From Dactylis glomerata (taxonomy: Eukaryota > Streptophyta > Magnoliopsida > Poales > Poaceae), in assembly GCA_007115705.1 (NCBI GenBank), contig QXEO01002114.1, forward strand, positions 930,001 to 994,000: DNA of 64,000 nt, read 5' to 3'. Of the stretch, positions 34,901 through 46,205 are shown piece by piece. Numbering within the stretch: the stretch's first letter is position 1; the number at the start of each line of letters is the position of its first letter. Both the position numbers and the translations under genes were made by a program. The notes under the pieces were generated by a model. The model was given only the letters and a program-made list of their open reading frames with translations. It had not been told where the DNA came from and made no database searches.

Positions 34901-36719
34901 TATAAGCATATTTGAGATCATCAGGCAAAGGTTTTAATTCAAACACAGGATCTTCTCTAGGCGGCAAAGTGGTACCAAGATCCTCCACAGGTAGATTATG
35001 CTTGAGTAATGGTGGTTGACGAAGAAGAATATCGTCAATCTCTTCTCTTTCCTTGCTAAACACATCACTTTCGTGATCTTCCATGAATTGCTGCAAGGCA
35101 TTATTAGGGGCAAGTGCAATAGAAGCAAGCTGCTCAACTCGAAAATTTTCATTAGGCGTGTCATTTTCATAAGAAGTCTTAGCAAACTTGGAAAAATTAA
35201 ACTCATAAGACTCTCCATTAAACTTAGTAAAAATTTTCTCTTTCTTACAATCTATTATGGCGCCACAAGTGTTCAAAAAGGGTCTACCAAAAATAATAGG
35301 ACAAGTTTTACTAGCCTCCTTACCAAGTACTAGAAAATCAATAGGGTACTTAGTCTTACCACATAGAACTTCCACATCTCGAACAATACCAAGAGGCCAA
35401 ACGGTCTCTCTATTAGCAAGCTGAACAACCACATCAATATCTTCAAGTTCACAAGCGCCAATCTCGTGCATGATTTCTTTGTAAAGCTCTAAGGGAATAG
35501 CACTTGCACTAGCACCAATATCACATAAACCATAATAGCAATGATCTCCAATCCTGACAGAAATAACAGGAACACTTGCTTTCCTGTGCTTTTTAGGATG
35601 CGAGAGAATGTTAGAAGCATCTTCACAAAAAAGAATATATTCATCTCCTACATCTTTAGTAACAAGATCTTTCAATATAGCAACAGGAGACTTAATAGTA
35701 ATTTGCTCATCAGGCTCTGCAGCTTTCTTAGTACTTTTATTAGACACACTTACCAAAGTAGAATACTTTTTTACCTTAGCAGGGAAAGGTGTCTTCTCAA
35801 TATAAGGTTCAGGAATGATGCTATCAACCATGCAAACTTCTGTAGCTGCAGCAGGTATATGACTAATAGAATCTTTGTAAGGCGCATGATATTTGTTCCA
35901 ATCTTTCTTTGGAACATCAATATAAGAGGCAAAGGCCTTAAGACAATTAGCAAGTATTTGGGAATCAAGACCATAAGCAGCGCTAACACTATGAAAGTCA
36001 TCGGTTCCCATAAAAGATTTAATGCATTCATAATCATAATTTATACCTGACTTCCTACCTTTGTCGTTTTCCCAACCTTCAGCATTCTCTTGTATACGGT
36101 CAAGAAGTTTCCACTTGGCATCTTCTTTCATATGAGTGAATGATCCAAAGCAAGAAGCATCCAAATAATCCTTATCAGGAAGAGTGAGCCGCGCATAAAA
36201 ATTATCAATAACAATATTATTGGGGAGCTCATGAATGGGGCATTTGAGCATTAGTAACTTCAATCTCCCCCACGCTTGGGCAATACTCTCTCCATCATGA
36301 GGCCAAAAATTATATATCTTGTTACGGTCTTTATGAATTTCACTTGGAGGATAAAACTTGGAATAAAAGAGAGGCACAATATCCTCCCATGCCATAGATG
36401 GACCATCTTGGAGTAGTCGATACCACTCTTCGGCTCTTCCTTTCAATGATATAGAGAATAATTTCTTCTTGACCTGGCTTGGTGAAATACCTGCACACCT
36501 GAACAACTCGCATAATTCATGTATAAACAATAAGTGATCACCCGGATGGACAGCTCCATCTCCTGAATAGCAGTTATCCATAATACGCCCAACAATTTCC
36601 ATAGGTATTTTAAAAGGATCAATCTCAGCAGGCGGTGGCGGTGGTGGTTCCTCCGCATGTGCAGCAGCAGCAGTAGTAGATGTGTTTCCAAATAGGAAAC
36701 CAAATGGAGAGTTCTCCAT
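31989..36719 (-). pseudogene. Element F gag-pol polyprotein, one in-frame stop
   Basis: A single minus-strand frame of 1577 codons starts at ATG 36719 (MENSPFGFLFGN); the frame opens further upstream to 36752. Gag core lies at about residues 55-180 (SLKGRAEEWYRLLQ, FYSKFYPPSEI). The protease has CDIGASASAIP near residue 398. RT has VGYRMCIDYRKVN, MPFGLCNAPATF and the Athila-style VFMDDFSVYG near residue 838. RNase H has MYDASDFAVGAV near 985 and VADNLSRLE. A TGA at 33134-33132 (codon 1196) falls just before the integrase zinc-binding domain. The core then follows with GFDFMGPFP, TDGGSHF and QVELSNRE. Apart from this stop the frame is open throughout, so the loss is recent. Confidence 0.93.
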
Positions 36720-36804
36720 AGCAGAATAAAAATAAAAGACAAAATAAAACAATACTCACAGTGACGGTTACCTTTTCCAATTCCACTCTTCAATAGCGCT
36801 ACAC

Positions 36805-36822
36805 TCCCCGGCAACGGCGCCA
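36805..36822 (-). other. Element F primer binding site (tRNA-Asp)
   Basis: On the minus strand TGGCGCCGTTGCCGGGGA, 11 bases after the 5' LTR. It is identical to the sites in elements A and E. Confidence 0.88.
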
Positions 36823-36833
36823 GAAAATAGTCT

Positions 36834-38340
36834 TGATGACCCACAAGTATAGGGGGTGTATCGTAGTACTTTCGATAAATAAGAGTGTCGAACCCAACGA
36901 GGAGCAGAAGGTGTTGATGAGCAGTTTTGATCAAGGAATCACTGTAAATACTAGCAAACAGGTTTTCAGGAGTATTTGGTAATACGAGTAGATAAAGTGC
37001 GAGTAAATAAAAGACAGTAGTAACAATTGCAGCAAGTGGCCCAATCCTTTATTCAGCAAAGGACAAGCCGGTTGTGTTCTTATAATAACCAAACGTTCTC
37101 GAGGACACACGGGAGGTTTCTGTCAAGAGCTTTCACTTCATAGAGCCAATAGTATTTATTGATTTGGTAAGTGTTATGGGGGTGAACCTGTGCTAGCGCA
37201 CTACCCTTACTAGGATAAATACACACTTGTGATTATACCCCTTGCAAGCATCCGCAAATACAAGAAAGTAATTAAGATAAATCTAACCACAGCCTTAAGA
37301 TCTAGGATCCTACGCTCCCTGGTGCAATGGTTTCCCAACGGAGGTTTAGGTTTCTGTCACTCCAGCAACCCCACAATCGGTGACCAAATACACAATGCAT
37401 CTCACTAGGCCCATAAATGGTGAAGTATCATGTAGTCGACGTTCACATGTCACCACTAGTGAAATAGCACCACAACAATATCAAACCATTAAATATTTCT
37501 CAACAATAATTCACTACTAACATCTTGACTTCTCCCATGTCCTCAAGAACTAAACGAACTACTCACAAGACATCATATGGATCATGATCAGAGGTGAAAT
37601 AATGGTAAATAACAATCTGGACATAAACCTTAATTCAACGGTTCCACTCAATAGCATCAACTACAAGAGTAATCAACACCGGGAAAGTTTCCCCTATGAA
37701 TATAGCAAGATCCAACTCAAGATGTTACAGCGGGATGGCGAGGTGATGGTGGAGATGAAGGTGCTGGTGATGGAGATGATGATGATGATCCCGATGAAGT
37801 CCTGTGCGATGGTGATGACGATGGCGCCGATCTCCCCTCTCCGGGAAGGAATTTCCCCGGCAGATTTCTCTCTGCCGGAGAGCTTTCTCTCTCGGGTGTT
37901 CTCCGCCCCGCAGAGGCGGCTGTGTCTAACTCTGAACCCCCCCTTGACTTAGGTTTTCGGGGACGATGATGTACGCGAAAGGGCGAGACCAGAAGTGGGC
38001 CAGGGTCCCCTCACACAGGGCTGGCGCAGCCAGGGGGCTGGCCGCGCCGCCCTAGCGTGTGGGCCACCCTTGGCCCCTCTCGACTCCTCCTTCTGGCTCC
38101 GTGAGTGTTCTGGGAAATTATAATTTTTGGGTATTTTTCTGGAATTTTCCTGATCTTCAAAATATGGTCCCTTGATGGTCCTTTTTCCAGCAGAATCCTG
38201 ACTCTGGCAGCAACTCCTCCGATGATCATCAAACATGTGAAAGCAAAGGAAATAACACGAGTATCATGTCTAAATATTAAATATATCAATGAATAACAGT
38301 AAATTATGATACAAAATAGTGATGCAAATTGGACGTATCA
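36834..38340 (-). repeat. Element F 5' LTR
   Basis: A 1507-bp copy of 27925-29430, about 99 percent identical by eye. Followed by the caaag duplication (38341-38345) and the CACTA exon. Confidence 0.94.
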
Positions 38341-39983
38341 CAAAGCCAGCTGGAATCTCACGGCCATGCCAGCGTACATCAGGGCCAGAAGGTAAAGCTT
38401 GTCCGACGGCCACCTTCATGGATATGTTCTTGAATTTTTGATGGAGTTCACATGATGTTGACTCCTTGATTCCATCCACGGGGTAGCCGGGACCGCCCTC
38501 TATCATTCTTCGTGCATCGTCGGGCGGGGCCTCAGATTCAGCCACGCTGCTTTTCCGCTTAGATGGGGCGCTGGTAATATCGAGTGCAGGATCTTCCTGG
38601 CGCGCTACTCCTCTAAGCTCGTCAATCTGCTTCTGTTGCTCGTTAAGCCTGGCAAGCAACTGGTTGAACTTGTCATTCTCCTCATCCTGCTGTCGCTTCT
38701 TTGCTCTCGCTCGGCTTCTGTAAGTGTCTTGGTCTCTGGCAAACCCAAGCCACCACGGGTAAGAAGGACCGAAGCCTCGCGTTCGTCCTCCATGTTCGTC
38801 ATTGCCGAGGAACAGTGTGAGCAAATCTTTCTCTCTATCTGCAGTGAACTGTCTTTTTCCCTCTTTAATTTCTTTCACTATCTTTTTCCAATTCTCCCTG
38901 GGTATCCTAAGACCGTCACTGCAGATAAGGTCCCTTGTTTCTTCGTCGTACGAACCACCATGCGCAAGGAACCAATTTCTTGCTCTCAATTCCCACTCAT
39001 CACGGATGGGTTCAGGTATGATGCCTTTAGCTAGCAGATCTTGCTCTTTCTTATCCCACTTTGGGATGGCAGTCTCATAGCCCCCTGGCCCCAGCGTGTG
39101 GTGATATTTCTTCTTGTCGGCATTTTTCTTGTTCTTTTCTGATAATGCCTTGGCATCTTCTGACTCCTTGTACTCTTGAAATGCCTTCCAGTGATTCGCT
39201 TGCTTGGCTAGATACCCCTCGAATACTGGCACTTTCTTTGTCTTTCGATAGTTTTTCCATAGCTTCTTCTTCCAGCTACGGAACAGTTCGGCCATCTTCT
39301 TTAGAGTCCACTGCTTGACTTTGGCCCTCAGTTTTTTTGTGGCGTCTTCATTCTCACATTTTGGCAGGTTGAAATGTGACATGAGATCATTCCAAAGATT
39401 ATCTTTGTACCTTTCGGCGACATAGTCACTATCGGCTGCACCTTTGCACTTGTTCCACTCCCGAACGCTGATCGGGACGTGATCCCTAACGAGAACTCCG
39501 CATTGCTTCTTGAATGTGTCAGCAGCATTCTTAGGAAGCTTGGGTTCGCCCGTAGGCAATATCACCTCAAAGGTGTAATGCGTCCGTGCATCCAACTTTT
39601 TAGTTGGGCCTCGTTTCGTAGCTTTGCTCGATGTAGAGGCCTAAGAGGGAGAAACATTCGTCAAATGAATGTATATGTATACAATATAGAGCTATCTCCA
39701 ATATTTTTCACATATTACAAGTGATTGCCGAACTTCATATGAATACCTCGCCGGACTTTGTTATTTCTCCACCGGCTTCTCCATCAGTGGAGCTATCCCC
39801 TTCTCCGTCATTGCAGCTATCTCCTGCCCCGTCGGCTTCATCTTCGTGTCGGTCGACCTCCATTCCATCTCCGGAGGGGTTCAGAAACGACGACGGAGAT
39901 TCAGCTGGTTTAACGTCGGGGGCATCTTTGATTATATCTTCGAGAAGTTCTTCCTCTTCGAGGTTCCTGCTATGTGGATCCAT
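38341..39983 (-). CDS. CACTA Ulp1-like gene, 5' part (exon 1 and start of exon 2)
   Basis: Exon 1 is 39983-39747 (ATG, acidic protein start MDPHSRNLEEEELLEDIIKD), ending at a GT donor. Exon 2 starts at 39640 after a TTAG acceptor and keeps the frame. The exon 2 product has a conserved-looking region typical of plant CACTA second genes (LPTGEPKLPKNAADTFKKQC, REWNKCKGAADSDYVAERYK, LGPGGYETAIPKWDKKEQDL), followed by a coiled coil (NQLLARLNEQQKQIDELRG). It stops at the element F insertion and resumes in frame at 27919. It belongs to the plant Ptta/En/Spm family associated with the transposase. It may bind DNA or assist the transposase, which is inference. Confidence 0.85.
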
Positions 39984-40689
39984 AGTTTCTGCAAAAAACC
40001 GACATTTATATTTTAATTATGAACGCTATATGGAATTTTCTAACTATTATCTTACTTATTATCTTACTACTAACCCTAACAATTATTTTGCTAACAATTA
40101 TTACTACTTAATAAATATTTGCTAACAATTATTACTACTTAACAAATATTTACTAACCATTATATCTAACAAATAATAGTTCTATCTAACAAATAACAAA
40201 TAACAATTATATCTAACAAATAATAATTATATCTAACAAATAACAAATAACAATTTTATCTAACAAATAAATTCTATCTAACAAATAATAATTCTATCTA
40301 ACAAATAACAAATAACAATTATATCTAACAAATAATAATTATATCTAACAAATAACAAATAACAATTATATCTAACAAATAAATTCTATCTAACAAATAA
40401 TAATTATATCTAACAAATAATAATTATATCTAACAAATAAATTCTATCTTACAAATAAATTCTATCTAACAAATGATAATTCTATCTAACAAATAACAAA
40501 TAACAATTATATCTAACAAATAACAAATAACAATTATATCTAACAAATAAATTATATCTAACAAATAAATTCTATCTTACAAATAAATTCTATCTTAGAA
40601 ATATCAAAATTCTATCTAACAAATAACAATTTTTTTAAAAAAACTAAACCTAACAAATTTTAACCTAACCTAACCTAACAAATAATAAA
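39984..40689. repeat. AT-rich tandem repeat ladder upstream of the CACTA Ulp1-like gene
   Basis: From about 40060 to 40680 the + strand repeats short units of the kind TATCTAACAAATAA, with variants CAAATAACAAATAACAA, some dozens of times. It lies between the ATG of the gene and its TATA box, so it is probably 5' untranslated sequence or an intron. Confidence 0.8.
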
Positions 40690-40965
40690 TTTAAAAAAAA
40701 GGGGCGGCGGCGGGCGGCCTCGGTCTCTCACCGAGAGGAAGCACGGCCGGTGGCGGCGCGGTGGCAGGAGGCCGGCGGGGCTCGGTGGCGGCGCGGTGGC
40801 GGGAGGCTGGCGGGGCTCGGTGACGCGGTGGCCGGCGCGGCGGGGTTCGTGGCGGCGCTCGGTGGCGGCGCGGCGGGGTTCGATGGCGGCGCTGGCGGCG
40901 GCGCTCTTGGCGGCGCGGCGGGGTTCGGTGGCGGCGCGGCGGCGGGAGGCCCGAGAATCTGGCTG
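40690..40965. repeat. GC-rich minisatellite-like repeat
   Basis: Repeats of GGCGGCGCGGTGGC and GGCGGGGCTCGG type, with one 35-bp unit duplicated near 40751-40820. It gives long open frames on both strands through composition alone. It is followed on the minus strand by the AT-rich ladder. Confidence 0.75.
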
Positions 40966-41052
40966 GCCGCAACGATCGGCCTCGGCAACTCCTCGCGCGC
41001 GTCGCAAATGGCTAAGTGTGGAAGAAGAAGAGGAAGAGAGGGGCAGGGCGGG

Positions 41053-41216
41053 CTTATATACCTCCCCCCTTTAGTCCCGGCTGGGAGCTTAAACCGGGAC
41101 TAAAGGGGGCCTTTAGTCCCGGTTTGAACCCCCAACCGGGACTAAAGGGTGGTGGGCGGTAACCGCCCGAGCCCCCCCCTTTAGTCCCGGTTGGTGGATC
41201 CAACCGGGACTAAAGG
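41053..41216 (-). promoter_or_regulatory. Promoter of the CACTA Ulp1-like gene: TATA box and hairpin cluster
   Basis: On the minus strand TATATAAG lies at 41060-41053. Directly upstream, at 41068-41216, are three inverted pairs of CTTTAGTCCCGG and CCGGGACTAAAG, the same motif as at both element ends. No CACTAGTGG terminus is present here, so this is not simply a nested element end. Confidence 0.65.
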
Positions 41217-41239
41217 TGCAATAAATGCGCGGCAATGCT

Positions 41240-42322
41240 GAAATTTTTTCAGTTTTTCATTTCAAATATGAATTTGTAATTTTGAATTGAATAACTTCTG
41301 TATATTTTAGAATCTGATAAAACTTTCAAAATGAAAAGTGTTTGAAATTGATTAACTAATTCAAAACCAATTTCTATTTTCAAAATTAATTATTTTAACT
41401 ATCCAAACTATTAACTATTTTGCTATTTTCAATTAAAACTATATTGATTAATATTCTTTTTGTATATTTTAGAATCTGATAAAACTTTCAATATGAAAAG
41501 TGTTTGAAATTTAATAAATAATTCAAAACCATTTTCTATTTTCAAAAATAATTTTTCTAACTATCCAAACTATTAACTATTTTACCATTTTCAATTAAAA
41601 CTATATTGATTAATATTCTTTTTGTATATTTTAGAATTTGACAAAACTATTAATATGAAAAGTGTTTGAAATTTAATAAATAATCCAAAACCATTTTCTA
41701 TTTTCAAAATTAATTATTTTAACTATCCAAACTATTAACTATTTTACCATTTGCAATTAAAACTATATTGATTAATATTCTTTTTGTATATTTTAGAATC
41801 TGATAAAACTTTCAATATGAAAAGTGTTTGAAATTTAATAACTAATTCAAAACCATTTTCTATTTTCAAAATTAATTATTTTAACTATCCAAACTATTAA
41901 CTATTTTACCATTTTTAATTAAAACTATATTGATTAATATTCTTTTTGTATATTTTAGAATTTGACAAAACTATTAATATGAAAAGTGTTTGAAATTTAA
42001 TAACTTATATAAAACCATTTTCTATTTTCAAAATTAACTATTTTAACTATCCAAACTATTAACTATTTTACCATTTTCAATTAAAACTATATTGATTAAT
42101 ATTCTTTTTGTATATTTTAGAATTTGACAAAACTATTAATATGAAAAGTGTTTGAAATTTAATAACTAATTCAAAACTATTTTCTATTTTCAAAATTAAT
42201 TATTTTAACTATCCAAACTATTAACTATTTTACCATTTTCAATTATAACTATATTGATTAATATTCTTTTTGTATATTTTAGAATTTGACAAAACTATTA
42301 ATATGAAAAGTGTTTGAAATTT
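41240..42322. repeat. Tandem array, 162-bp unit, about 6.7 copies
   Basis: The marker TGTATATTTTAGAAT recurs at 41299, 41461, 41623, 41785, 41947, 42109 and 42271, an exact 162-base step each time. Units are AT-rich and differ by a few substitutions. The array sits between the 3' end of the transposase gene and the promoter of the Ulp1-like gene. Confidence 0.95.
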
Positions 42323-42608
42323 GAGGGGAGGCGCTTTAGGAAGACGCCGGGAGGAGTGCCATTGCTTTCGTTTTGGCATTGAGGGGAGGCGCTTTAGGAA
42401 GACGCAGCACGGTGTGTATAAAGAGCAGGACGGGAAAAGAACTAGTGAGCCGGCTTTTTTTCTAAAGAGCGGTGATGACCGATCCATACCATTCTTCACA
42501 TCCAGCCATCCATGTAACCGTGTCTGTCGTAGCCATGGAGAATCTTCATCATGCATTACATAAAAGGTTTAATACATTATTACATTATTGCACCAACATT
42601 CCTATCTA
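42322..42608. repeat. Short direct duplications after the transposase gene
   Basis: GAGGGGAGGCGCTTTAGGAA occurs at 42322 and again at 42380. GTAGCCATGGAGAATCTTCA occurs at about 42530 and 42631. The second pair includes the final codons of the transposase (DEDSPWLR), so a piece of its 3' end has been duplicated downstream. Confidence 0.75.
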
Positions 42609-45600
42609 TTATTTCTGTTTTCTTCTGGGTCGTAGCCATGGAGAATCTTCATCATTCAGTAGGATGCTTGGGTCAGTTTTCACTTTGAAGGGCAGAATTT
42701 CATGAAACTTATTATAATCTACTGACATGTCTGTCTTGTCATCTACTCCCACGATGTTTCTTTTCCCTGAAAGAACTATGTGGCGCTTTGGCTCATCGGA
42801 CGATGTCTTCTTTTGCTGATTTCTTTTTCTCGTTTTTGTAGACATGTCCTTCACATAGAAAACCTGAGCGACATCGTTGGCTAGGACGAATGGTTCGTCC
42901 ATGTACGCAAGATTGTTGAGATCCACTGTTGTCATGCCGTACTTTTGGTCTACAACTACCCCGCCTCCTGTCAGCTTCACCCATTTGCACCGAAACAAAG
43001 GGATCTTAAAAGTAGGTCCATAGTCAAGTTCCCATATCTCCTCTATGTACCCGTAATATGTTTCCAAACAGTGCCCATTCTCGTCTGTTGCATCAAAGCG
43101 GACACCACTGTTTTGGTTGGTGCTCTTTTTATCTTGGGCAACCGTGTAAAATGTATTCCCATTTATCTCGTACCCTTGGAAAGTACATATAGTCGAAGAT
43201 GGTGGCCTGGCCAAACAGTACAGCTGATCTCCAACGGTGTCGTCATTCATGAGATGTGTCTGCAACCAACTGCCGAAAGTCTTCTCGTGTTCCCCTTTAA
43301 TCCAAGAGTCAGTCTTCCCCGGGTTTTCGGAGCGTAGAATATTCTTGTGTCTCACGATATACGGAGCCACCACGGTGGAATTGTGTAGAACTGTGTAGTG
43401 TGCTTGAGAGAAAGAATACCCGTCCATACATACTTTTGCTTTCCTTCCTAGTGTGCCTTTTCCTGTCAGCCTACCCTCATACCGAGATTCAGGAACACCA
43501 ATCGGCTTAAGGTCAGGAAGAAAGTCCACACAAAACTCAATGACCTCCTCTGTTCCATAGCCCTTGGAGATGCTTCCTTCTGGCCTAGCACGGTTACAAA
43601 CATATTTCTTTAAGACTCCCATGAACCTCTCGAAGGGGAACATATTATGTAGAAACACAGGACCGAGAATTCTAATCTCTTCGACTAGGTGAACTAGGAG
43701 GTGTGTCATTATATTGAAAAAGGATGGCGGGAACAACAACTCGAAGCTGACCAGACATTGGACCACATCAATCGGTAACCCTGATAGACTTTCTCGATCG
43801 ATTACCTTCTGAGAAATTGCATTGAGGAATGCACATACCTTCACAATTGCCAGGCGAACATTTTCCGGTAGAATTCCCCTCAATGCAACCGGAAGCAATT
43901 GCGTCATAAGCACATGGCAGTCATGAGACTTTAGGTTTTGGAATTTTTTGTCTTTCATATTTACGATTCCCTTTATATTTGACGAGAAGCCAGTCGGGAC
44001 CTTGATACTGAAAAGGACTTCAAAGAAGATTTCCTTCTCTTCCTTGGTAAGAGCATAGCTGGCACGCCCTTGAAACTGCCCTGGATGCATGCCATCTCTT
44101 CCTTTATGATGTTCCTGGTCCTCCTATGCTTCCGGTGTATCTTTTGACTTCCCATACAAGCCCAGGAAGCCTAGAATATTCACGCAGAGATTCTTCGTCA
44201 GGTGCATCACGTCGATTGCGGAGCGGACCTCATGGACTTCCCAATAGGGTAGCTCCCAAAATATAGATTTCTTCTTCCACATGGGTACGCGCTTAGCAGG
44301 GCCGTTAGGAACAGGTTGGCTGCCAGGACCCTTTCCAAAGATTACTTTTAAATCTTTGACCATATCAAATACTTCAGCACCAGTACGGATGACAGGCTTC
44401 CCCCGGGGTTCTGCCTTGCCATTGAAATGCTTGCCTTTTTTCTTTAAGGGATGCTTGGGCGGAAGAAAATGATGATTGTACGGGTACACATTCTTCCTAC
44501 ATTTGTCCAGATATATACTTTCTGTCTGATCCAAACAGTGTGTGCATGCATTGTATCCCTTGTTTGACTGTCCTGAAATGTTACTAAGAGCAGGCCAATC
44601 ATTGATGGTTACGAAAAGCAACGCTCGAAGGTCAAATTCCTCTTGTTTGTGCTCGTCCCACACACGTACACCTGGTTCGGCCCACAGCTGTAAAAGTTCA
44701 TCAACTAATGGCCTTAGGTACACATCAATATCGTTGCCGGGTTGCTTTGGACCTTGGATAAGCACTGGCATCATAATGAACTTCCGCTTCATGCACAACC
44801 AAGGAGGAAGGTTGTAGATACATAGAGTAACGGGCCAGGTGCTGTGACTGCAACTCTGCTCCCCAAAAGGATTCATGCTATCTGTACTCAGACCAAACCA
44901 TAAGTTCCTTGCGTCACCTGCAAATCTCGGGAACTCTCTCTCGATTTTTCTCCACTGCCGGCCATCAGCGGGGTGCCTCAACTTATCGTCTTTCATACGA
45001 TCTTCCATGTGCCATCGCAACAACTTCGCATGATCTTTATTTCTGAACAGACGTTTCAACCGTGGTATTATAGGAGCATACCACATCACCTTGGCAGGAA
45101 CCCTCTTCCTGGGTGGCTCGCCCTCAATATCACCAGGGCATACCGGGCATTTATCCATATTCTCGTACTTCTCACCGCGGTAGAGGATGCAGTCATTAGG
45201 GCATGCATGTATCTTCTGCACGTCTAATCCTAGAGGGCAGACAAGCTTCTTTGCTTCGTACGTGCTGGCGGGCAATTCGTTCTTTCTTGGAAGCATCTTC
45301 TTCATCAGTACCAGCAACTTTTCAAATGACGAGTCAGTCACACCGGTCTCTGCCTTCCACTTCAGCAATTCCAGTGTGCTACCCAGCTTCTTCTGGCCAT
45401 CTTCACAAGTTGGGTACAACAATTTGTTGTGGTCCTGTAACATCTGCTCGAACTGCAACCTCTCCTTTTCTGTGTCGCAGCCTCGCCGTGCATCAGAAAT
45501 GACCCGGCCAAGATCATCAGCGGGCTCATCTGGTTCCCGTTCTTCACCCTGATCTTCTTCTTCATTGTCTTCCATTGCGGTATCAGCATACTCAGGGAAC

Positions 45601-45893
45601 ATAGATCGGTAGTTGTCATCATCGTTCTCTTCTTCTTCATCGTCGTCTTCCATCATAACCCCTCTTTCTCCGTGCTTGGTCCAAACATTATAGCCCGACA
45701 TAAAACCGGACCGAAGCAGGTGGCTCTGAATTACTCTTGAGGAAGTGTAATCCTTCTCGTTCCGACATTCAACACATGGACAAAACATATAGCCACCACC
45801 ATGCTTGTTCGCATCGGCGGCATCTCGAAAAGAATGCACGCCTTCTCTGTAAGCGGCTGTGCGTCGATCACCGTACATCCATGGATGGCTCAT
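42609..45893 (-). pseudogene. CACTA TNP2-type transposase, one in-frame stop
   Basis: A single minus-strand frame of 1095 codons starts at ATG 45893 (MSHPWMYGDRRT), the usual start of this family. The N-terminal transposase-associated domain has CPCVECRNEKDY. Then come a Cys-rich segment (CPNDCILYRGEKYENMDKCP) and the Transposase_21 core (WFGLSTDSMNPFG, NDWPALSNISGQSNKG, CTHCLDQTES). The C-terminal part matches the plant DUF4218/DUF4216 region (SHDCHVLMTQLLPVALRG, FPFERFMGVLKKYV, RCKWVKLTGGG). A TAG at 44126-44124, about codon 590, splits the frame. No other break is visible, and no intron is needed. The enzyme binds the element ends and excises it; this copy is probably inactive. Confidence 0.92.
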
Positions 45894-46194
45894 CTGCGTT
45901 GTACGACAGTATATCAAATACAATCACGATCCTAAAAATTAGTACCGCACGGTCTAAACGAGGAAATATAGTTGCTAACCTTTTAGAATATGTAGAAATA
46001 AAGAGGAAGACGTTTAAGCGTGGCTCGGGCATCTCATATCGTAGTTGTGTTCGGTGAACTGAAGCGGCATCGCTCTAACACATATTTCAACAAACACCTC
46101 TAGTGCATCCAAGAAAAATAGAGAGCTAGCACACACCCACACTCTTCCATCCAAGAAAAATGCAAGGAAGAGGGGAGAGGGGGGCTGTGGCCAA
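45894..46194 (-). other. 5' untranslated region of the CACTA transposase gene
   Basis: 300 bases between the TATA box and the transposase ATG. No separate gene is visible. Confidence 0.5.
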
Positions 46195-46203
46195 TATATA
46201 TAG
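46195..46203 (-). promoter_or_regulatory. TATA box of the CACTA transposase gene
   Basis: On the minus strand CTATATATA, with CCCC/TCTTCC-rich sequence downstream and the subterminal hairpin cluster directly upstream. Confidence 0.6.
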
Positions 46204-46205
46204 GC

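Larger units (their letters stand above)
27925..38340 (-). mobile_element. Element F: Athila-type Ty3/gypsy retrotransposon, nearly intact
   Basis: A 10.4 kb element inside exon 2 of the CACTA Ulp1-like gene, with duplication caaag at 27920-27924 and 38341-38345. Its LTRs are 1506 and 1507 bp. On the minus strand it has a tRNA-Asp PBS, one gag-pol frame with a single internal stop, an accessory ORF after pol, and a polypurine tract. By eye about 12 substitutions and one indel separate the LTRs, so it is the youngest layer measured here. Confidence 0.95.

Noticed and set aside
27925..38340. Segmental duplication of 1.5 kb at 27925-29430 and 36834-38340
   Set aside because: The two copies are the LTRs of element F, with PBS, polypurine tract and a caaag target duplication.
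40675..41103. Long open frames on both strands (Pro/Arg-rich or Gly/Ala-rich)
   Set aside because: They come from a GC-rich repeat that lacks stops in all frames through composition. There is no domain and no start context that stands out.
41240..42322. CRISPR-like or satellite array
   Set aside because: The 162-base units are adjacent with no unique spacers, in a eukaryotic transposon. It is a short internal tandem array and not a chromosomal satellite as far as the window shows.
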